DNA of 64,000 nt from NCBI RefSeq assembly GCF_050717535.1, contig NZ_JBOITM010000083.1, positions 1-64,000 on the forward strand, read 5' to 3'. Below are positions 8,067 through 16,992 of this stretch, piece after piece (within the stretch, counting starts at the first letter, position 1; each line of letters starts with the position of its first letter). This stretch comes from Clostridium_AD sp050717535 (GTDB lineage: Bacteria; Bacillota; Clostridia; Clostridiales; Clostridiaceae). A model generated the notes under the pieces. That model did no database searches and had not been told where the DNA came from. It saw nothing but the letters and a program-made list of their open reading frames with translations. The translations under genes were made by a program, and so were the position numbers.

Positions 8067-8606
8067 ATGTCAAGAATCGGAAGACTTCCAGTAGCTATAC
8101 CTAATGGAGTAACTGTTACAGTTTCGGAAGCAAATGTTGTGTATGTTAAAGGACCAAAAGGCGAATTAACTCAAAACATGAGCACTAAAATGACTATAGC
8201 TATAGAAGACAATATTTTGGTAGTTACAAGACCAAGTGATGTAAAAGAGCATAGAGCTCTTCATGGACTTACAAGATCATTAATAAACAATATGATTATT
8301 GGCGTTACAGAAGGATACCAAAAAACTCTTGAGTTAGTTGGTGTTGGTTACAGAGCTCAATTAAAAGGACCTAAAATTACATTAAATCTTGGATATTCAC
8401 ATCCAGTAGAAATAGATGCAGTTGCAGGAATCCAATTTGAATTACCTGATGCTAATAAAATAATAGTAAAAGGTATTGATAAACAATTGGTTGGCGCTGT
8501 TGCAGCAAAAATAAGAGCTTGGAGAAAACCAGAACCTTACAAAGGCAAAGGAATTAGATATTCTGATGAAGTTGTTAGACGTAAGGAAGGTAAAACAGGG
8601 AAATAA
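8067..8606 (+). CDS. rplF: 50S ribosomal protein L6
   Basis: The protein has 179 residues from MSRIGRLPVAIPNGV. The ATG at 8067 follows AGGAGGTG; an upstream in-frame codon (8037) is rejected. Two similar alpha/beta domains are expected, and the C-terminal GPKITLNLGYSHPV and KPEPYKGKGIRY motifs are present. L6 lies near the factor-binding centre. Confidence 0.96.
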   Translation: MSRIGRLPVAIPNGVTVTVSEANVVYVKGPKGELTQNMSTKMTIAIEDNILVVTRPSDVKEHRALHGLTRSLINNMIIGVTEGYQKTLELVGVGYRAQLKGPKITLNLGYSHPVEIDAVAGIQFELPDANKIIVKGIDKQLVGAVAAKIRAWRKPEPYKGKGIRYSDEVVRRKEGKTGK

Positions 8607-8626
8607 AGTAGGAAGGAGTGATTGAT

Positions 8627-8989
8627 TTGTTCAAGAAAGAAGATAGACAAAAGCAAAGAGTTAAGCGTCATCTTAGAGTACGTAGAAAAATTTCTGGTAC
8701 AGCAGCAACACCTAGATTAGCTGTATATAGAAGTGCTAAGAACATATATGCTCAAGTAATAGACGATGTTGCTCAAATCACATTAGTTTCTGCTTCAAGC
8801 ATAGATAAAGCTTTCGAACTAAAATTGGGAAGCAATAAAGAAGCAGCAAAATTAGTAGGAAAAATGATTGCTGAAAAAGCACTTGCAAAAGGAATAGAAG
8901 GAGTAGTATTCGACAGAGGTGGTTATGTATACCATGGTAGAGTACAAAACTTAGCTGAAGGCGCGCGTGAAGCGGGACTTAAATTCTAA
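8627..8989 (+). CDS. rplR: 50S ribosomal protein L18
   Basis: The protein has 120 residues from a TTG at 8627 (MFKKEDRQKQRVKRHLRVRR...). This start sits 8 bp after GGAAGGAG; a GTG at 8618 overlaps that site and is less likely. The C-terminal FDRGGYVYHGRVQNLAEGAR is typical. L18 binds 5S rRNA. Confidence 0.95.
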   Translation: MFKKEDRQKQRVKRHLRVRRKISGTAATPRLAVYRSAKNIYAQVIDDVAQITLVSASSIDKAFELKLGSNKEAAKLVGKMIAEKALAKGIEGVVFDRGGYVYHGRVQNLAEGAREAGLKF

Positions 8990-9006
8990 GAAAAGGAGGG
9001 AAACAC

Positions 9007-9504
9007 ATGAAAATAGATCCTAGCACATTAGATCTTAAGGAAAAAGTAGTTAATATAAACAGAGTTGCTAAGGTTGTTAAAGGTGGAAGAAACTTCAGAT
9101 TCAGCGCACTAGTTGTTGTTGGAGACGAAAACGGACACGTTGGCGTTGGAATGGGTAAATCTGTAGAAATTCCAGAAGCAATTAGAAAAGGAATAGAAGA
9201 TGCTAAGAAGAATTTAGTAACAGTAGCTATGGTTGGAACAACAATTCCTCATACTATTGATGGTAAATTCGGAACTTCAGTTATACACATAATGCCTGGT
9301 GCAGAAGGTACAGGAGTTCTAGCTGGCGGACCAGTTAGAGCAGTTCTAGAATTATCAGGATTAAAAGATGTTAGAGCTAAATCTTTAGGCTCTAGTAATG
9401 CAAGAAATGTAGTTAATGCTACTATTGATGGTTTAGCAAGACTAAGAACAGCAGAAGATGTTGCTAAATTAAGAGGAAAGACTGTAGAAGAAATATTAAG
9501 ATAG
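9007..9504 (+). CDS. rpsE: 30S ribosomal protein S5
   Basis: The protein has 165 residues. The N-terminal dsRNA-binding domain (VVNINRVAKVVKGGRNFRFSA) and the C-terminal GTGVLAGGPVRAVLELSG and GSSNARNVVNAT motifs are present. S5 takes part in decoding fidelity. Start after AAAGGAGGG. Confidence 0.97.
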   Translation: MKIDPSTLDLKEKVVNINRVAKVVKGGRNFRFSALVVVGDENGHVGVGMGKSVEIPEAIRKGIEDAKKNLVTVAMVGTTIPHTIDGKFGTSVIHIMPGAEGTGVLAGGPVRAVLELSGLKDVRAKSLGSSNARNVVNATIDGLARLRTAEDVAKLRGKTVEEILR

Positions 9505-9516
9505 GAGGGGAAAACC

Positions 9517-9696
9517 TTGGCTAAAGTTAAACTAACATTGGTTAAGAGTTTAATAGGTAGAAAAAAAGAACATATTGCTACTTGTAAAGCTTTGGGATTA
9601 AGAAAAATAAGACAAAATGTTGAGCACGAGGAAACTCCTCAAATCAGAGGTATGATTAATAAAGTTATATATCTAGTAAAAGTAGAAGAAGTTTAA
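9517..9696 (+). CDS. rpmD: 50S ribosomal protein L30
   Basis: The protein has 59 residues read from a TTG start 9 bp after AGGAGGGG. It begins MAKVKLTLVKSLIGRKKEHI and continues CKALGLRKIRQNVEHEETPQ, matching bacterial L30. It fills the space between rpsE and rplO as in other spc operons. Confidence 0.95.
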   Translation: MAKVKLTLVKSLIGRKKEHIATCKALGLRKIRQNVEHEETPQIRGMINKVIYLVKVEEV

Positions 9697-9713
9697 AACG
9701 AGGAGGTGTTTAC

Positions 9714-10154
9714 ATGAAACTTCAAGATTTAAGACCTGCAGAAGGATCAAAAAAATCTCGTAAAAGACTTGGTAGAGGTACAGCTACTGGTTGGGGTAAA
9801 ACTGCGGGAAGAGGTCAAGACGGACAAAACTCTAGATCAGGTGGAGGAACAAGACCAGGATTTGAAGGAGGTCAAATGCCTTTATACAGAAGGTTGCCTA
9901 AAAGAGGGTTTACTAATATTTTTGCAAAAGAATATGCTTGTATAAATGTAGATAGACTTAATATCTTTGAAAATGGTACAGTAGTCACACCAGAATTGCT
10001 ATTAGAGAGAAAAGTAATAAAAAAATTATATAATGGTGTAAAAATACTTGGTAACGGTAATTTAGAAAAGAGTTTAACTATAAGTGCAACAAAATTCTCT
10101 AAAGCAGCAGCTGAGAAAATTGAGGCAGCTGGAGGAAAAGTTGAGGTGATATAG
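9714..10154 (+). CDS. rplO: 50S ribosomal protein L15
   Basis: The protein has 146 residues with the glycine-rich basic N-terminal extension (GRGTATGWGKTAGRGQDGQN) that threads into rRNA. The stop codon directly abuts the secY start, which suggests coupled translation. Confidence 0.97.
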   Translation: MKLQDLRPAEGSKKSRKRLGRGTATGWGKTAGRGQDGQNSRSGGGTRPGFEGGQMPLYRRLPKRGFTNIFAKEYACINVDRLNIFENGTVVTPELLLERKVIKKLYNGVKILGNGNLEKSLTISATKFSKAAAEKIEAAGGKVEVI

Positions 10155-11435
10155 ATGTTATCAACCCTACGTAATGCCTGGAAAATCCCTGATTTAAGAA
10201 AACGTATGATATTCACACTGCTTATGGTTGCAATTATTAGAATGGGTATATTCATTCCTGTTCCTGGGGTAGATGCTAGTAAACTTTTAACTTTAACTGC
10301 TAATGGAGGCACATTATTTAGTTTTTATGATATGCTTTCAGGTGGTGCGTTTGGTAAGTTTAGTATTTTTGCCATGGGTGTTGGTCCATACATAAATGCA
10401 TCAATCATAATGCAGTTACTTGTAATAGCAATTCCTTACTTAGAGCAACTTTCTAAAGAGGGTCTTGAAGGACGCAAGAAGATACAGGATTATACTAGAT
10501 ATGCTTCAATAGTACTTGGAGCATTGCAAGCCTTTGGTATGTATGCAATTATTTCAGGTACTGGAGCATTCGCAAGTAATTCTAGTTTGACTATATTTAT
10601 GGTGATACTAACGATGACAACTGCATCAACATTTTTGGTGTGGATAGGGGAACAAATCACTGGCAAAGGTATCGGAAATGGTGTTTCATTAATAATATTT
10701 ATTAATATTATATCATCGTTACCTTCACTAGCATATAAAATTGCTGGACTCCAGACGGCAGGAACTGTAAATTTTGTAGAGGTTATAATGTTTATTGTAG
10801 TAGCTGTAGCATTATTAGTAGCAGTAGTAATAGCAAGTTTAGCTGAAAGAAGAATTCCTGTACAGTATGCTGGTAAATCAGTTGGAAACAAAACCTTTAA
10901 AGGACAATCAACACATATTCCAATCAATGTAAATGGTTCTGGGGTTATCGGTATAATTTTTGCAATGTCAGTAATGACATTTCCAGAAACAATAGCGCAA
11001 CTTAAACCGACATCTGCAATTGCCAAATTCATTACAGGAAGTCCTTGGAGCATTTTTGAAAGAAACAGTTGGAAATATGCCACGGTATATTTTGTGTTAG
11101 TAGTGTTTTTTACATGGTTCTATACTCAGGTAACATTTAAACCGGATGAAATGGCTGAAAATATGCATAAATCATCAGGCTTTATACCAGGTATTAGACC
11201 GGGAGAGAATACAGCGACATATATCGATATGGTATTGACTAAGATTTCGATACTTGGAGGAACTTTTGCGGCTGTTATAGCAATATTCCCTATTATTATA
11301 GAGGGATATACTCACTTTAAGGGAGTATACTTTGGTGGGACAATGTTAATGATTATGGTAAATGTTGCTATTGAGACATTGAGGCAACTTGAATCACAAT
11401 TAGTAATGCGTCATTACCAAGGATTCCTTAGATAA
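10155..11435 (+). CDS. secY: Preprotein translocase channel subunit SecY
   Basis: The protein has 426 residues with ten predicted membrane helices. It forms the SecYEG channel for secreted and membrane proteins. The conserved FIPVPGVD near residue 35, the plug region after it, and the cytoplasmic loop with AERRIPVQYAGK (C4 loop, contacts SecA and ribosome) are visible. Full length. Confidence 0.97.
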   Translation: MLSTLRNAWKIPDLRKRMIFTLLMVAIIRMGIFIPVPGVDASKLLTLTANGGTLFSFYDMLSGGAFGKFSIFAMGVGPYINASIIMQLLVIAIPYLEQLSKEGLEGRKKIQDYTRYASIVLGALQAFGMYAIISGTGAFASNSSLTIFMVILTMTTASTFLVWIGEQITGKGIGNGVSLIIFINIISSLPSLAYKIAGLQTAGTVNFVEVIMFIVVAVALLVAVVIASLAERRIPVQYAGKSVGNKTFKGQSTHIPINVNGSGVIGIIFAMSVMTFPETIAQLKPTSAIAKFITGSPWSIFERNSWKYATVYFVLVVFFTWFYTQVTFKPDEMAENMHKSSGFIPGIRPGENTATYIDMVLTKISILGGTFAAVIAIFPIIIEGYTHFKGVYFGGTMLMIMVNVAIETLRQLESQLVMRHYQGFLR

Positions 11436-11457
11436 ATTATTACCAGGAGATGATACT

Positions 11458-12111
11458 ATGAGAATAATCTTGTTAGGTCCTCCGGGAGCCGGAAAAGGAA
11501 CGCAAGCAAAATCAATAAGTAATAAATTCTCCATACCACATATATCAACAGGGGATATATTCAGAAAAAATATTTCAGAAAAAACCCCTCTTGGAATCGA
11601 AGCTAAGAAACATATTGATAAGGGGCATTTAGTTCCTGATGGATTGACTATAGATATAATCAAGGATAGATTAGATAATGAAGATTGCATAAATGGATTT
11701 TTATTAGACGGTTATCCAAGAACAGTTAAACAAGCAGAAGCCTTAGAAACACTGTTAGAAGAAAAAGGTGACTGTCTTGATACAGCATTATTAATAAAGG
11801 TTCCTAGAGATTTTATTCTCAATAGAATGACTGGTAGAAGAGTTTGTCTTAACTGTGGTGCTAGTTATCATATTAAATTTAATCCACCACAAACTGATGG
11901 GAAATGTAATGTGTGCGGATCAGCTCTTGTACAAAGAGCTGATGACAATAAGGACACCGTAAGTGAACGGTTAGACATATATGATGCTCAAACTCAGCCG
12001 CTTATAAAGTACTACGGGAACAAAAACTTATTATCAGAAGTTGATGGAACACAAGCAATTAATAGTGTATTTGAAAGTATCTGTGGTATATTAGAAGAGA
12101 TAGAAAAGTGA
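11458..12111 (+). CDS. adk: Adenylate kinase, zinc-containing LID
   Basis: The protein has 217 residues. P-loop GPPGAGKGTQ at residues 7-16, the AMP-binding DGYPRTVKQAE, and a LID domain with two cysteine pairs (CLNCGASYH and CNVCG) that should bind zinc, as in Gram-positive long-form kinases. It interconverts ATP + AMP and 2 ADP. Its TGA overlaps the GTG of the map remnant by 4 bp. Confidence 0.97.
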   Translation: MRIILLGPPGAGKGTQAKSISNKFSIPHISTGDIFRKNISEKTPLGIEAKKHIDKGHLVPDGLTIDIIKDRLDNEDCINGFLLDGYPRTVKQAEALETLLEEKGDCLDTALLIKVPRDFILNRMTGRRVCLNCGASYHIKFNPPQTDGKCNVCGSALVQRADDNKDTVSERLDIYDAQTQPLIKYYGNKNLLSEVDGTQAINSVFESICGILEEIEK

Positions 12112-12464
12112 TTAACATAAAAAGTGATATGGAAATTCAATATATGAGAAATGCAGGTAAAGTAGTTGCGCAAATTCTTGCATTAATTGAATCAGTAATA
12201 AAACCTGGAATAACCACTGCAGACATAGATAAATTAGCTGAAGAGTTCATAATAAAGCAGGATGCTAAACCATCTTTTAAAGGTTATTGTGGGTATCCAG
12301 TTTCCATATGTACATCTGTTAATGATGAAGTGGTTCATGGAATTCCAAATAACCGGATTTTACTTGAGGGAAATATAATTAGCATAGATTGTGGTGTCAT
12401 ATTAAATGGCTATCATGAAGATGCTGCTATAGAAAATGGTCCTGAAATATTAACTTTGAACTAA
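12108..12464 (+). pseudogene. map: Methionine aminopeptidase remnant with large internal deletion
   Basis: The open frame is 118 codons against about 250 for MetAP type I. The N-terminal part is normal (IKSDMEIQYMRNAGKVVAQI, then SVNDEVVHGIP and ISIDCGVILNGYHEDAA), carrying the first two metal-ligand aspartates. It then jumps directly to IENGPEILTLN, which matches the C-terminal end of intact enzymes (E. coli ends with ...TDNGCEILTL). About 130 residues are missing, including the positions equivalent to His171, Glu204 and Glu235 of E. coli. The frame is kept, so a short protein may be made, but it cannot be an active peptidase. Another map copy elsewhere in the genome is expected. Confidence 0.85.
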
Positions 12465-12478
12465 TAGAGGTGAATGAT

Positions 12479-12760
12479 TTGGACGAAAATAGCCTTTTAG
12501 GTAAGGTAGTACATTCTAAAGCGGGAAGAGATATGCACAAAAAATTTATTGTGGTAGGTATACTTAATAAGGAATATGTGTATATTTCTGATGGAGATTT
12601 AAGAAAGATTGAAAAACCTAAAAAAAAGAAGGTTAAGCATCTGGATTTTACAGGCATTGTAGCTGAGGAAATTAGAGATTTAACTTTATCTAAAAAAGAG
12701 GTTACAAATTCAAAAATTAAAATATTTTTGCAATCTGCAGATATTGGTAAGGAGGTTTGA
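12479..12760 (+). CDS. KOW-domain RNA-binding protein (L14e-like)
   Basis: The protein has about 93 residues from a TTG at 12479, placed 7 bp after GAGGTG; a GTG at 12470 overlaps that site. The N-terminal GKVVHSKAGRDMHKKFIVVG is a KOW-type SH3 barrel as in eukaryal/archaeal L14e and L6e proteins. Genes of this kind are commonly found between map and infA in clostridia. Its exact function is unknown; RNA or ribosome binding is likely. Confidence 0.85.
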   Translation: MDENSLLGKVVHSKAGRDMHKKFIVVGILNKEYVYISDGDLRKIEKPKKKKVKHLDFTGIVAEEIRDLTLSKKEVTNSKIKIFLQSADIGKEV

Positions 12761-12767
12761 TTACCTT

Positions 12768-12986
12768 ATGTCAAAAGATGATATAATAGAAATGCAAGGT
12801 GTAGTATTAGAAACTTTGCCCAATGCAATGTTTCAAGTTGAGCTTGAGAGTGGACATAAAATATTAGCTCATATTTCAGGTAAATTAAGAATGAATTTTA
12901 TACGAATACTACCAGGTGATAAAGTTACAGTAGAACTTTCTCCATATGATTTGACTCGTGGGAGAATAACTTGGAGAGATAAGTAA
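12768..12986 (+). CDS. infA: Translation initiation factor IF-1
   Basis: The protein has 72 residues from MSKDDIIEMQGVVLETLPNA, a single S1/OB fold that blocks the 30S A site during initiation. The ATG at 12768 follows TAAGGAGG; a longer upstream reading is rejected. Exact family length. Confidence 0.97.
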   Translation: MSKDDIIEMQGVVLETLPNAMFQVELESGHKILAHISGKLRMNFIRILPGDKVTVELSPYDLTRGRITWRDK

Positions 12987-13001
12987 TAAGGAGGGTTTGC
13001 T

Positions 13002-13115
13002 ATGAAAGTAAGACCATCAGTTAAACCTATGTGCGAAAAATGTAAGGTTATTAAAAGAAAAGGACGAGTAATGGTTATCTGTGAAAATCCTAAGCATAAA
13101 CAAAAACAAGGTTAA
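13002..13115 (+). CDS. rpmJ: 50S ribosomal protein L36
   Basis: The protein has 37 residues (MKVRPSVKPMCEKCKVIKRK...) with the C-x2-C ... C-x4-H zinc ribbon (CEKC, then CENPKH). It is too short for most gene finders but has an excellent GGAGGG binding site and the expected place between infA and rpsM. Confidence 0.96.
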   Translation: MKVRPSVKPMCEKCKVIKRKGRVMVICENPKHKQKQG

Positions 13116-13251
13116 TGGGTTTTATTACAAATAGATGTTAATTATTAAATGTAAAGATTAATATATTATTAATAAATCACATTAAGTCGTTTTATATGAT
13201 ATAGGTGTGATAAGATTGTAACAACAAGTATCTAGGAGGTGTAAACAGTAA

Positions 13252-13620
13252 ATGGCAAGAATAGCAGGTATTGACCTACCAAGAGAAAAGAGAGTTGAAA
13301 TAGCTTTAACATATATATTTGGTATTGGACTTTCTAAATCACAAGGAATAGTAAAAGAAACAGGAGTGAATCCTGATACTAGAGTTAAAGACTTAACTGA
13401 AGAAGAAGTTAATGAACTTAGAACATACATCACTAAAAACTTTATAATTGAGGGTGACTTAAGAAGAAGAGTTGCGTTAGATATAAAAAGGTTGATGGAA
13501 GTTGGATGTTATAGAGGAATAAGACATAGAAAAGGTCTTCCAGTAAGAGGACAAAAGACTAAAACTAATGCTAGAACAAGAAAAGGCCCTAAGAAAACAA
13601 TGGCGGGCAAAAAGAAATAG
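13252..13620 (+). CDS. rpsM: 30S ribosomal protein S13
   Basis: The protein has 122 residues (MARIAGIDLPREKRVEIALT...) and ends with the basic tail RGQKTKTNARTRKGPKKTMA. S13 bridges the head of 30S to 50S and touches P-site tRNA. A 136-bp gap precedes it, with the ribosome binding site TAGGAGGTG. Confidence 0.97.
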   Translation: MARIAGIDLPREKRVEIALTYIFGIGLSKSQGIVKETGVNPDTRVKDLTEEEVNELRTYITKNFIIEGDLRRRVALDIKRLMEVGCYRGIRHRKGLPVRGQKTKTNARTRKGPKKTMAGKKK

Positions 13621-13635
13621 TTAGGAGGGAATACA

Positions 13636-14028
13636 ATGGCTCAAAAAGTTAAGAGAAGTAGAAGAAAAAAAGAGAAGAAAAATATTGAGCACGGTTGTGC
13701 ACATATAAAGTCTACTTTTAATAATTCTATAGTTACACTTACAGATGTAGCGGGAAATGCTTTATCTTGGTCTAGTGCAGGCGGATTAGGCTTTAGAGGA
13801 TCAAGAAAGAGTACTCCTTTTGCAGCTCAAATGGCAGCAGAAGCTGCTACAAAAGCAGCTATGGAGCACGGTTTAAAGAGTGTAGATGTATTCGTTAAAG
13901 GACCAGGAGCAGGTAGAGAAGCGGCAATTAGATCACTTCAAGCGGCTGGATTAGAGATTACTTTAATCAAAGACGTTACTCCAATTCCACATAACGGATG
14001 TAGACCACCAAAAAGAAGAAGAGTCTAG
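13636..14028 (+). CDS. rpsK: 30S ribosomal protein S11
   Basis: The protein has 130 residues with the conserved HIKSTFNNSIVTLTDVAGN and the C-terminal DVTPIPHNGCRPPKRRRV. It lines the mRNA exit path of the 30S platform. Start after TAGGAGGG. Confidence 0.97.
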   Translation: MAQKVKRSRRKKEKKNIEHGCAHIKSTFNNSIVTLTDVAGNALSWSSAGGLGFRGSRKSTPFAAQMAAEAATKAAMEHGLKSVDVFVKGPGAGREAAIRSLQAAGLEITLIKDVTPIPHNGCRPPKRRRV

Positions 14029-14079
14029 TTATTAAGATTAAGGTAAACAGACGTATAGTAAACAGGAGGTGTAATTTGA

Positions 14080-14700
14080 ATGGCAAGATATACTGGAGCT
14101 ACTTGTAGGCTTTGCAGAAGAGAAGGTATGAAGCTAAACCTTAAGGGTGATAGATGCTTTACAGATAAATGTGCATTTGCAAGAAGAGGCTATGCACCGG
14201 GACAACACGGACAAAGCAAGAAAAAAATGTCTAATTATGGATTACAATTAAGAGAAAAACAAAAGGCTAAGAGAATATACGGAATACTTGAGAGCCAATT
14301 TAGAAGATACTATGATAAGGCTGATAAGCTAAGAGGCATAACAGGTGAAAACCTATTAAGACTTCTAGAAGTAAGACTTGATAACGTAGTTTATAGATTA
14401 GGTTACGGTAATTCAAGACAAGAAGCTAGACAACTAGTAACTCACGGACATTTCTTAGTAAACGGTAAAAAGGTAGATATCCCTTCATACAGCTTAACTG
14501 CAAATGAAGTAATATCACCATGTGAAAAGAGTAGAGCTACTGAGAAATTTAAAGTATTTGCTGAGAATCCTAAAACTTTACCAAGTTGGTTAGCAGCTGA
14601 TACAGAGAAATTTGAAGGAAAAGTTTTAGCACTACCAACTAGAGAAGATATAGATGTTCCTGTTAACGAGACGTTAATCGTCGAGTTATACAGCAAATAG
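14080..14700 (+). CDS. rpsD: 30S ribosomal protein S4, zinc-binding type
   Basis: The protein has 206 residues. Four cysteines near the N-terminus (CRLC, then C26 and C31) give the zinc-containing form of S4. The S4 RNA-binding fold follows from about residue 95 (RLDNVVYRLGYGNSRQEARQ). S4 nucleates 30S assembly. Confidence 0.97.
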   Translation: MARYTGATCRLCRREGMKLNLKGDRCFTDKCAFARRGYAPGQHGQSKKKMSNYGLQLREKQKAKRIYGILESQFRRYYDKADKLRGITGENLLRLLEVRLDNVVYRLGYGNSRQEARQLVTHGHFLVNGKKVDIPSYSLTANEVISPCEKSRATEKFKVFAENPKTLPSWLAADTEKFEGKVLALPTREDIDVPVNETLIVELYSK

Positions 14701-14764
14701 GCATTAATATAGAATCAGTTGCCCTCATAATAAGTTGCCAATTAAAAAAAAGGAGGGTTTTAGT

Positions 14765-15712
14765 ATGTTAGAAATAGAAAAGCCAAAAATAGAATGTGTA
14801 GAGACTGCTGACGATGATTCATATGGTAAATTCATAATTGAACCATTAGAAAGAGGTTATGGTATAACACTAGGTAATGCATTGAGAAGGATTCTTCTTT
14901 CTTCATTACCTGGAGTTGCTACAAGTGCAGTTAAAATTGATACAGTACTTCATGAATTTTCTACAGTTAAAGGTGTTAAAGAAGATGTTACAGAATTAAT
15001 TCTAAACATCAAAAGCTTAGCACTTAAAATGAATGGAGAAGGACCTAGAACAGTCTACATTGATGCTAAAGGCCCGGGAGTAGTTACTGGAGCAGATATT
15101 AAAACTGATGGTGATATAGAGGTTGTTAACGATGATTTACATATAGCAACATTGGATGATGGTGCTAAACTATATATGGAATTGACTGTTAACAAGGGTA
15201 GAGGATATGTGTCTCAAGCTAAAAATAAGACAGATGAATTACCTATAGCTACAATACCAGTAGATTCAATCTATACTCCAGTTAAAAGAGTTAATTTTGC
15301 TGTAGAAAACACTAGAGTAGGCCAGATTACTGATTATGATAAATTAACTATTGAAATCTGGACTAATGGAACCATTAGACCAGACGAAGCTATTGGTTTA
15401 TCAGCTAAAATACTTATTGAACACTTTAAGTTATTTATGACATTAACAGATCATGCTGATAATGTTGAAATAATGGTTGAAAAAGAAGAAGATAAGAAAG
15501 AAAAAGTTCTTGAAATGACTATAGAAGAATTAGACCTTTCTGTTAGAAGCTATAATTGCTTAAAAAGAGCTGGTATCAATACAGTTCAAGAATTAACAGA
15601 GAGATCAATGGATGATATGATGAAGGTCAGGAATTTGGGTAAGAAATCACTCGAAGAAGTTGAACAGAAACTTCAAGCATTGAGCTTGAACTTGAAGCTA
15701 AGCGAGGAGTAA
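14765..15712 (+). CDS. rpoA: RNA polymerase alpha subunit
   Basis: The protein has 315 residues from MLEIEKPKIE, with ATG at 14765 after AAGGAGGG. The N-terminal dimerisation domain (ERGYGITLGNALRRILLSSL) starts polymerase assembly; the C-terminal domain (LDLSVRSYNCLKRAGINTVQ ... VRNLGKKSLEEV) binds UP elements and activators. Usual length. Confidence 0.97.
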   Translation: MLEIEKPKIECVETADDDSYGKFIIEPLERGYGITLGNALRRILLSSLPGVATSAVKIDTVLHEFSTVKGVKEDVTELILNIKSLALKMNGEGPRTVYIDAKGPGVVTGADIKTDGDIEVVNDDLHIATLDDGAKLYMELTVNKGRGYVSQAKNKTDELPIATIPVDSIYTPVKRVNFAVENTRVGQITDYDKLTIEIWTNGTIRPDEAIGLSAKILIEHFKLFMTLTDHADNVEIMVEKEEDKKEKVLEMTIEELDLSVRSYNCLKRAGINTVQELTERSMDDMMKVRNLGKKSLEEVEQKLQALSLNLKLSEE

Positions 15713-15724
15713 GGAGGAAAACAT

Positions 15725-16066
15725 ATGGCAATGTATCGTAAATTAGGACGTTCTACTGATCAAAGAATCGCAATGTTTAGAAGTCTTGCAACTAATTTGT
15801 TGAAGTACGGAAAAATTGAGACTACAGTTACTAGAGCAAAAGAAACTAGAAAATTTGCTGAAAGAATGATAACTCTTGGAAAAAGAGGAGATCTTCATGC
15901 TAGAAGACAAGCACTTTCATTCATTACTGAAGAAAGCGTAGTTAAAGATTTGTTTGACAATATTGCACCTAAATATGCTGAGAGAAACGGCGGATATACT
16001 AGGATCATGAAAATGGGTCCAAGAAGAGGCGACGCAGCAGAGATGAGTATAATAGAATTAGTATAG
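15725..16066 (+). CDS. rplQ: 50S ribosomal protein L17
   Basis: The protein has 113 residues (MAMYRKLGRSTDQRIAMFRS...), located at the tunnel exit region. Last gene of the alpha operon, 12 bp after rpoA, followed by a strong hairpin. Confidence 0.97.
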   Translation: MAMYRKLGRSTDQRIAMFRSLATNLLKYGKIETTVTRAKETRKFAERMITLGKRGDLHARRQALSFITEESVVKDLFDNIAPKYAERNGGYTRIMKMGPRRGDAAEMSIIELV

Positions 16067-16076
16067 TTTGAACAAA

Positions 16077-16112
16077 GGGGATTAAGTTAAATCAAACTTA
16101 GTCCCCATTTTC
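16077..16112 (+). terminator. Terminator of the ribosomal supercluster
   Basis: GGGGATTAAGTT pairs with AACTTAGTCCCC (one G-T pair) with a short loop, followed by ATTTTCTT. It separates rplQ from the ECF transporter genes. Confidence 0.85.
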
Positions 16113-16146
16113 TTATAAATATTTATAGATGTAGGGAGTGACACTT

Positions 16147-16992
16147 ATGGGTGAAAAAATGGTTGTATGTAATGATCTTGTTTATAAGTACCCTCAAAGT
16201 GAAGATGAGCAGCCTAAAGTAGCCATAGATGGACTGAATTTAGAGGTTAACAAGGGTGAGTTTTTAGTAGTACTTGGCCATAATGGTTCAGGGAAATCAA
16301 CTTTTGCTAAACATATAAATGCACTATTAATACCTACTGATGGTCAAATGTATGTAGATGGATTACAAACATCCCTAGAGTGCAATTTATGGGACATTAG
16401 GAAGGTAGCTGGAATGGTATTTCAAAATCCAGATAACCAAATTGTTGCAACTATTGTAGAGGAAGATGTAGCATTTGGTCCTGAAAATTTAGGACTAGAT
16501 CCTAAAGAGATAAGAAAAAGAGTGGATGATTCATTAAAAAATGTTGGAATGTATGAATATAGGAAACATGCTCCACACTTACTTTCTGGAGGCCAAAAAC
16601 AAAGAGTAGCTATTGCTGGTATTCTTGCTATGATGCCAAAGTGTATTGTTTTTGATGAGCCTACAGCAATGTTAGATCCATTTGGGAGAAAAGAAGTTAT
16701 GCGAACCATAAAAGAAATAAACAAAAAATATGGTATAACAATAATTTTAATAACTCATAACATGGAAGAAGCAGTAGAAGCGGATAGAATTGTGGTTATG
16801 GATAATGGTAAGATTGTAATGAATGGGATACCTAGAGAAATATTTAGAAATGTTGCTACTATGAAAAAGATAGGGCTTGACGTTCCACAAGTAACAGAAC
16901 TTGCCTATGAGCTTAAACAAAATGGTATTAATATAGCATCAGATATATTAACTATAAATGAGATGGTGAATGCATTATGTCAATTAAAATAG
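16147..16992 (+). CDS. ecfA1: ECF transporter ATPase subunit A1
   Basis: The protein has 281 residues, an ABC ATPase of the CbiO/EcfA type. Walker A GHNGSGKST, signature LSGGQKQRVAIAG, Walker B CIVFDEPTAMLDP. It forms with EcfA2 and EcfT the shared energising module that drives uptake of vitamins through separate S components encoded elsewhere. The ATG at 16147 follows GGGAG. It overlaps ecfA2 by 16 bp. Confidence 0.95.
   Translation: MGEKMVVCNDLVYKYPQSEDEQPKVAIDGLNLEVNKGEFLVVLGHNGSGKSTFAKHINALLIPTDGQMYVDGLQTSLECNLWDIRKVAGMVFQNPDNQIVATIVEEDVAFGPENLGLDPKEIRKRVDDSLKNVGMYEYRKHAPHLLSGGQKQRVAIAGILAMMPKCIVFDEPTAMLDPFGRKEVMRTIKEINKKYGITIILITHNMEEAVEADRIVVMDNGKIVMNGIPREIFRNVATMKKIGLDVPQVTELAYELKQNGINIASDILTINEMVNALCQLK

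Noticed and set aside
12427..12470. Frameshift or simple 3' truncation of map
   Set aside because: The last residues match the true C-terminus of the family, so an internal in-frame deletion fits better.
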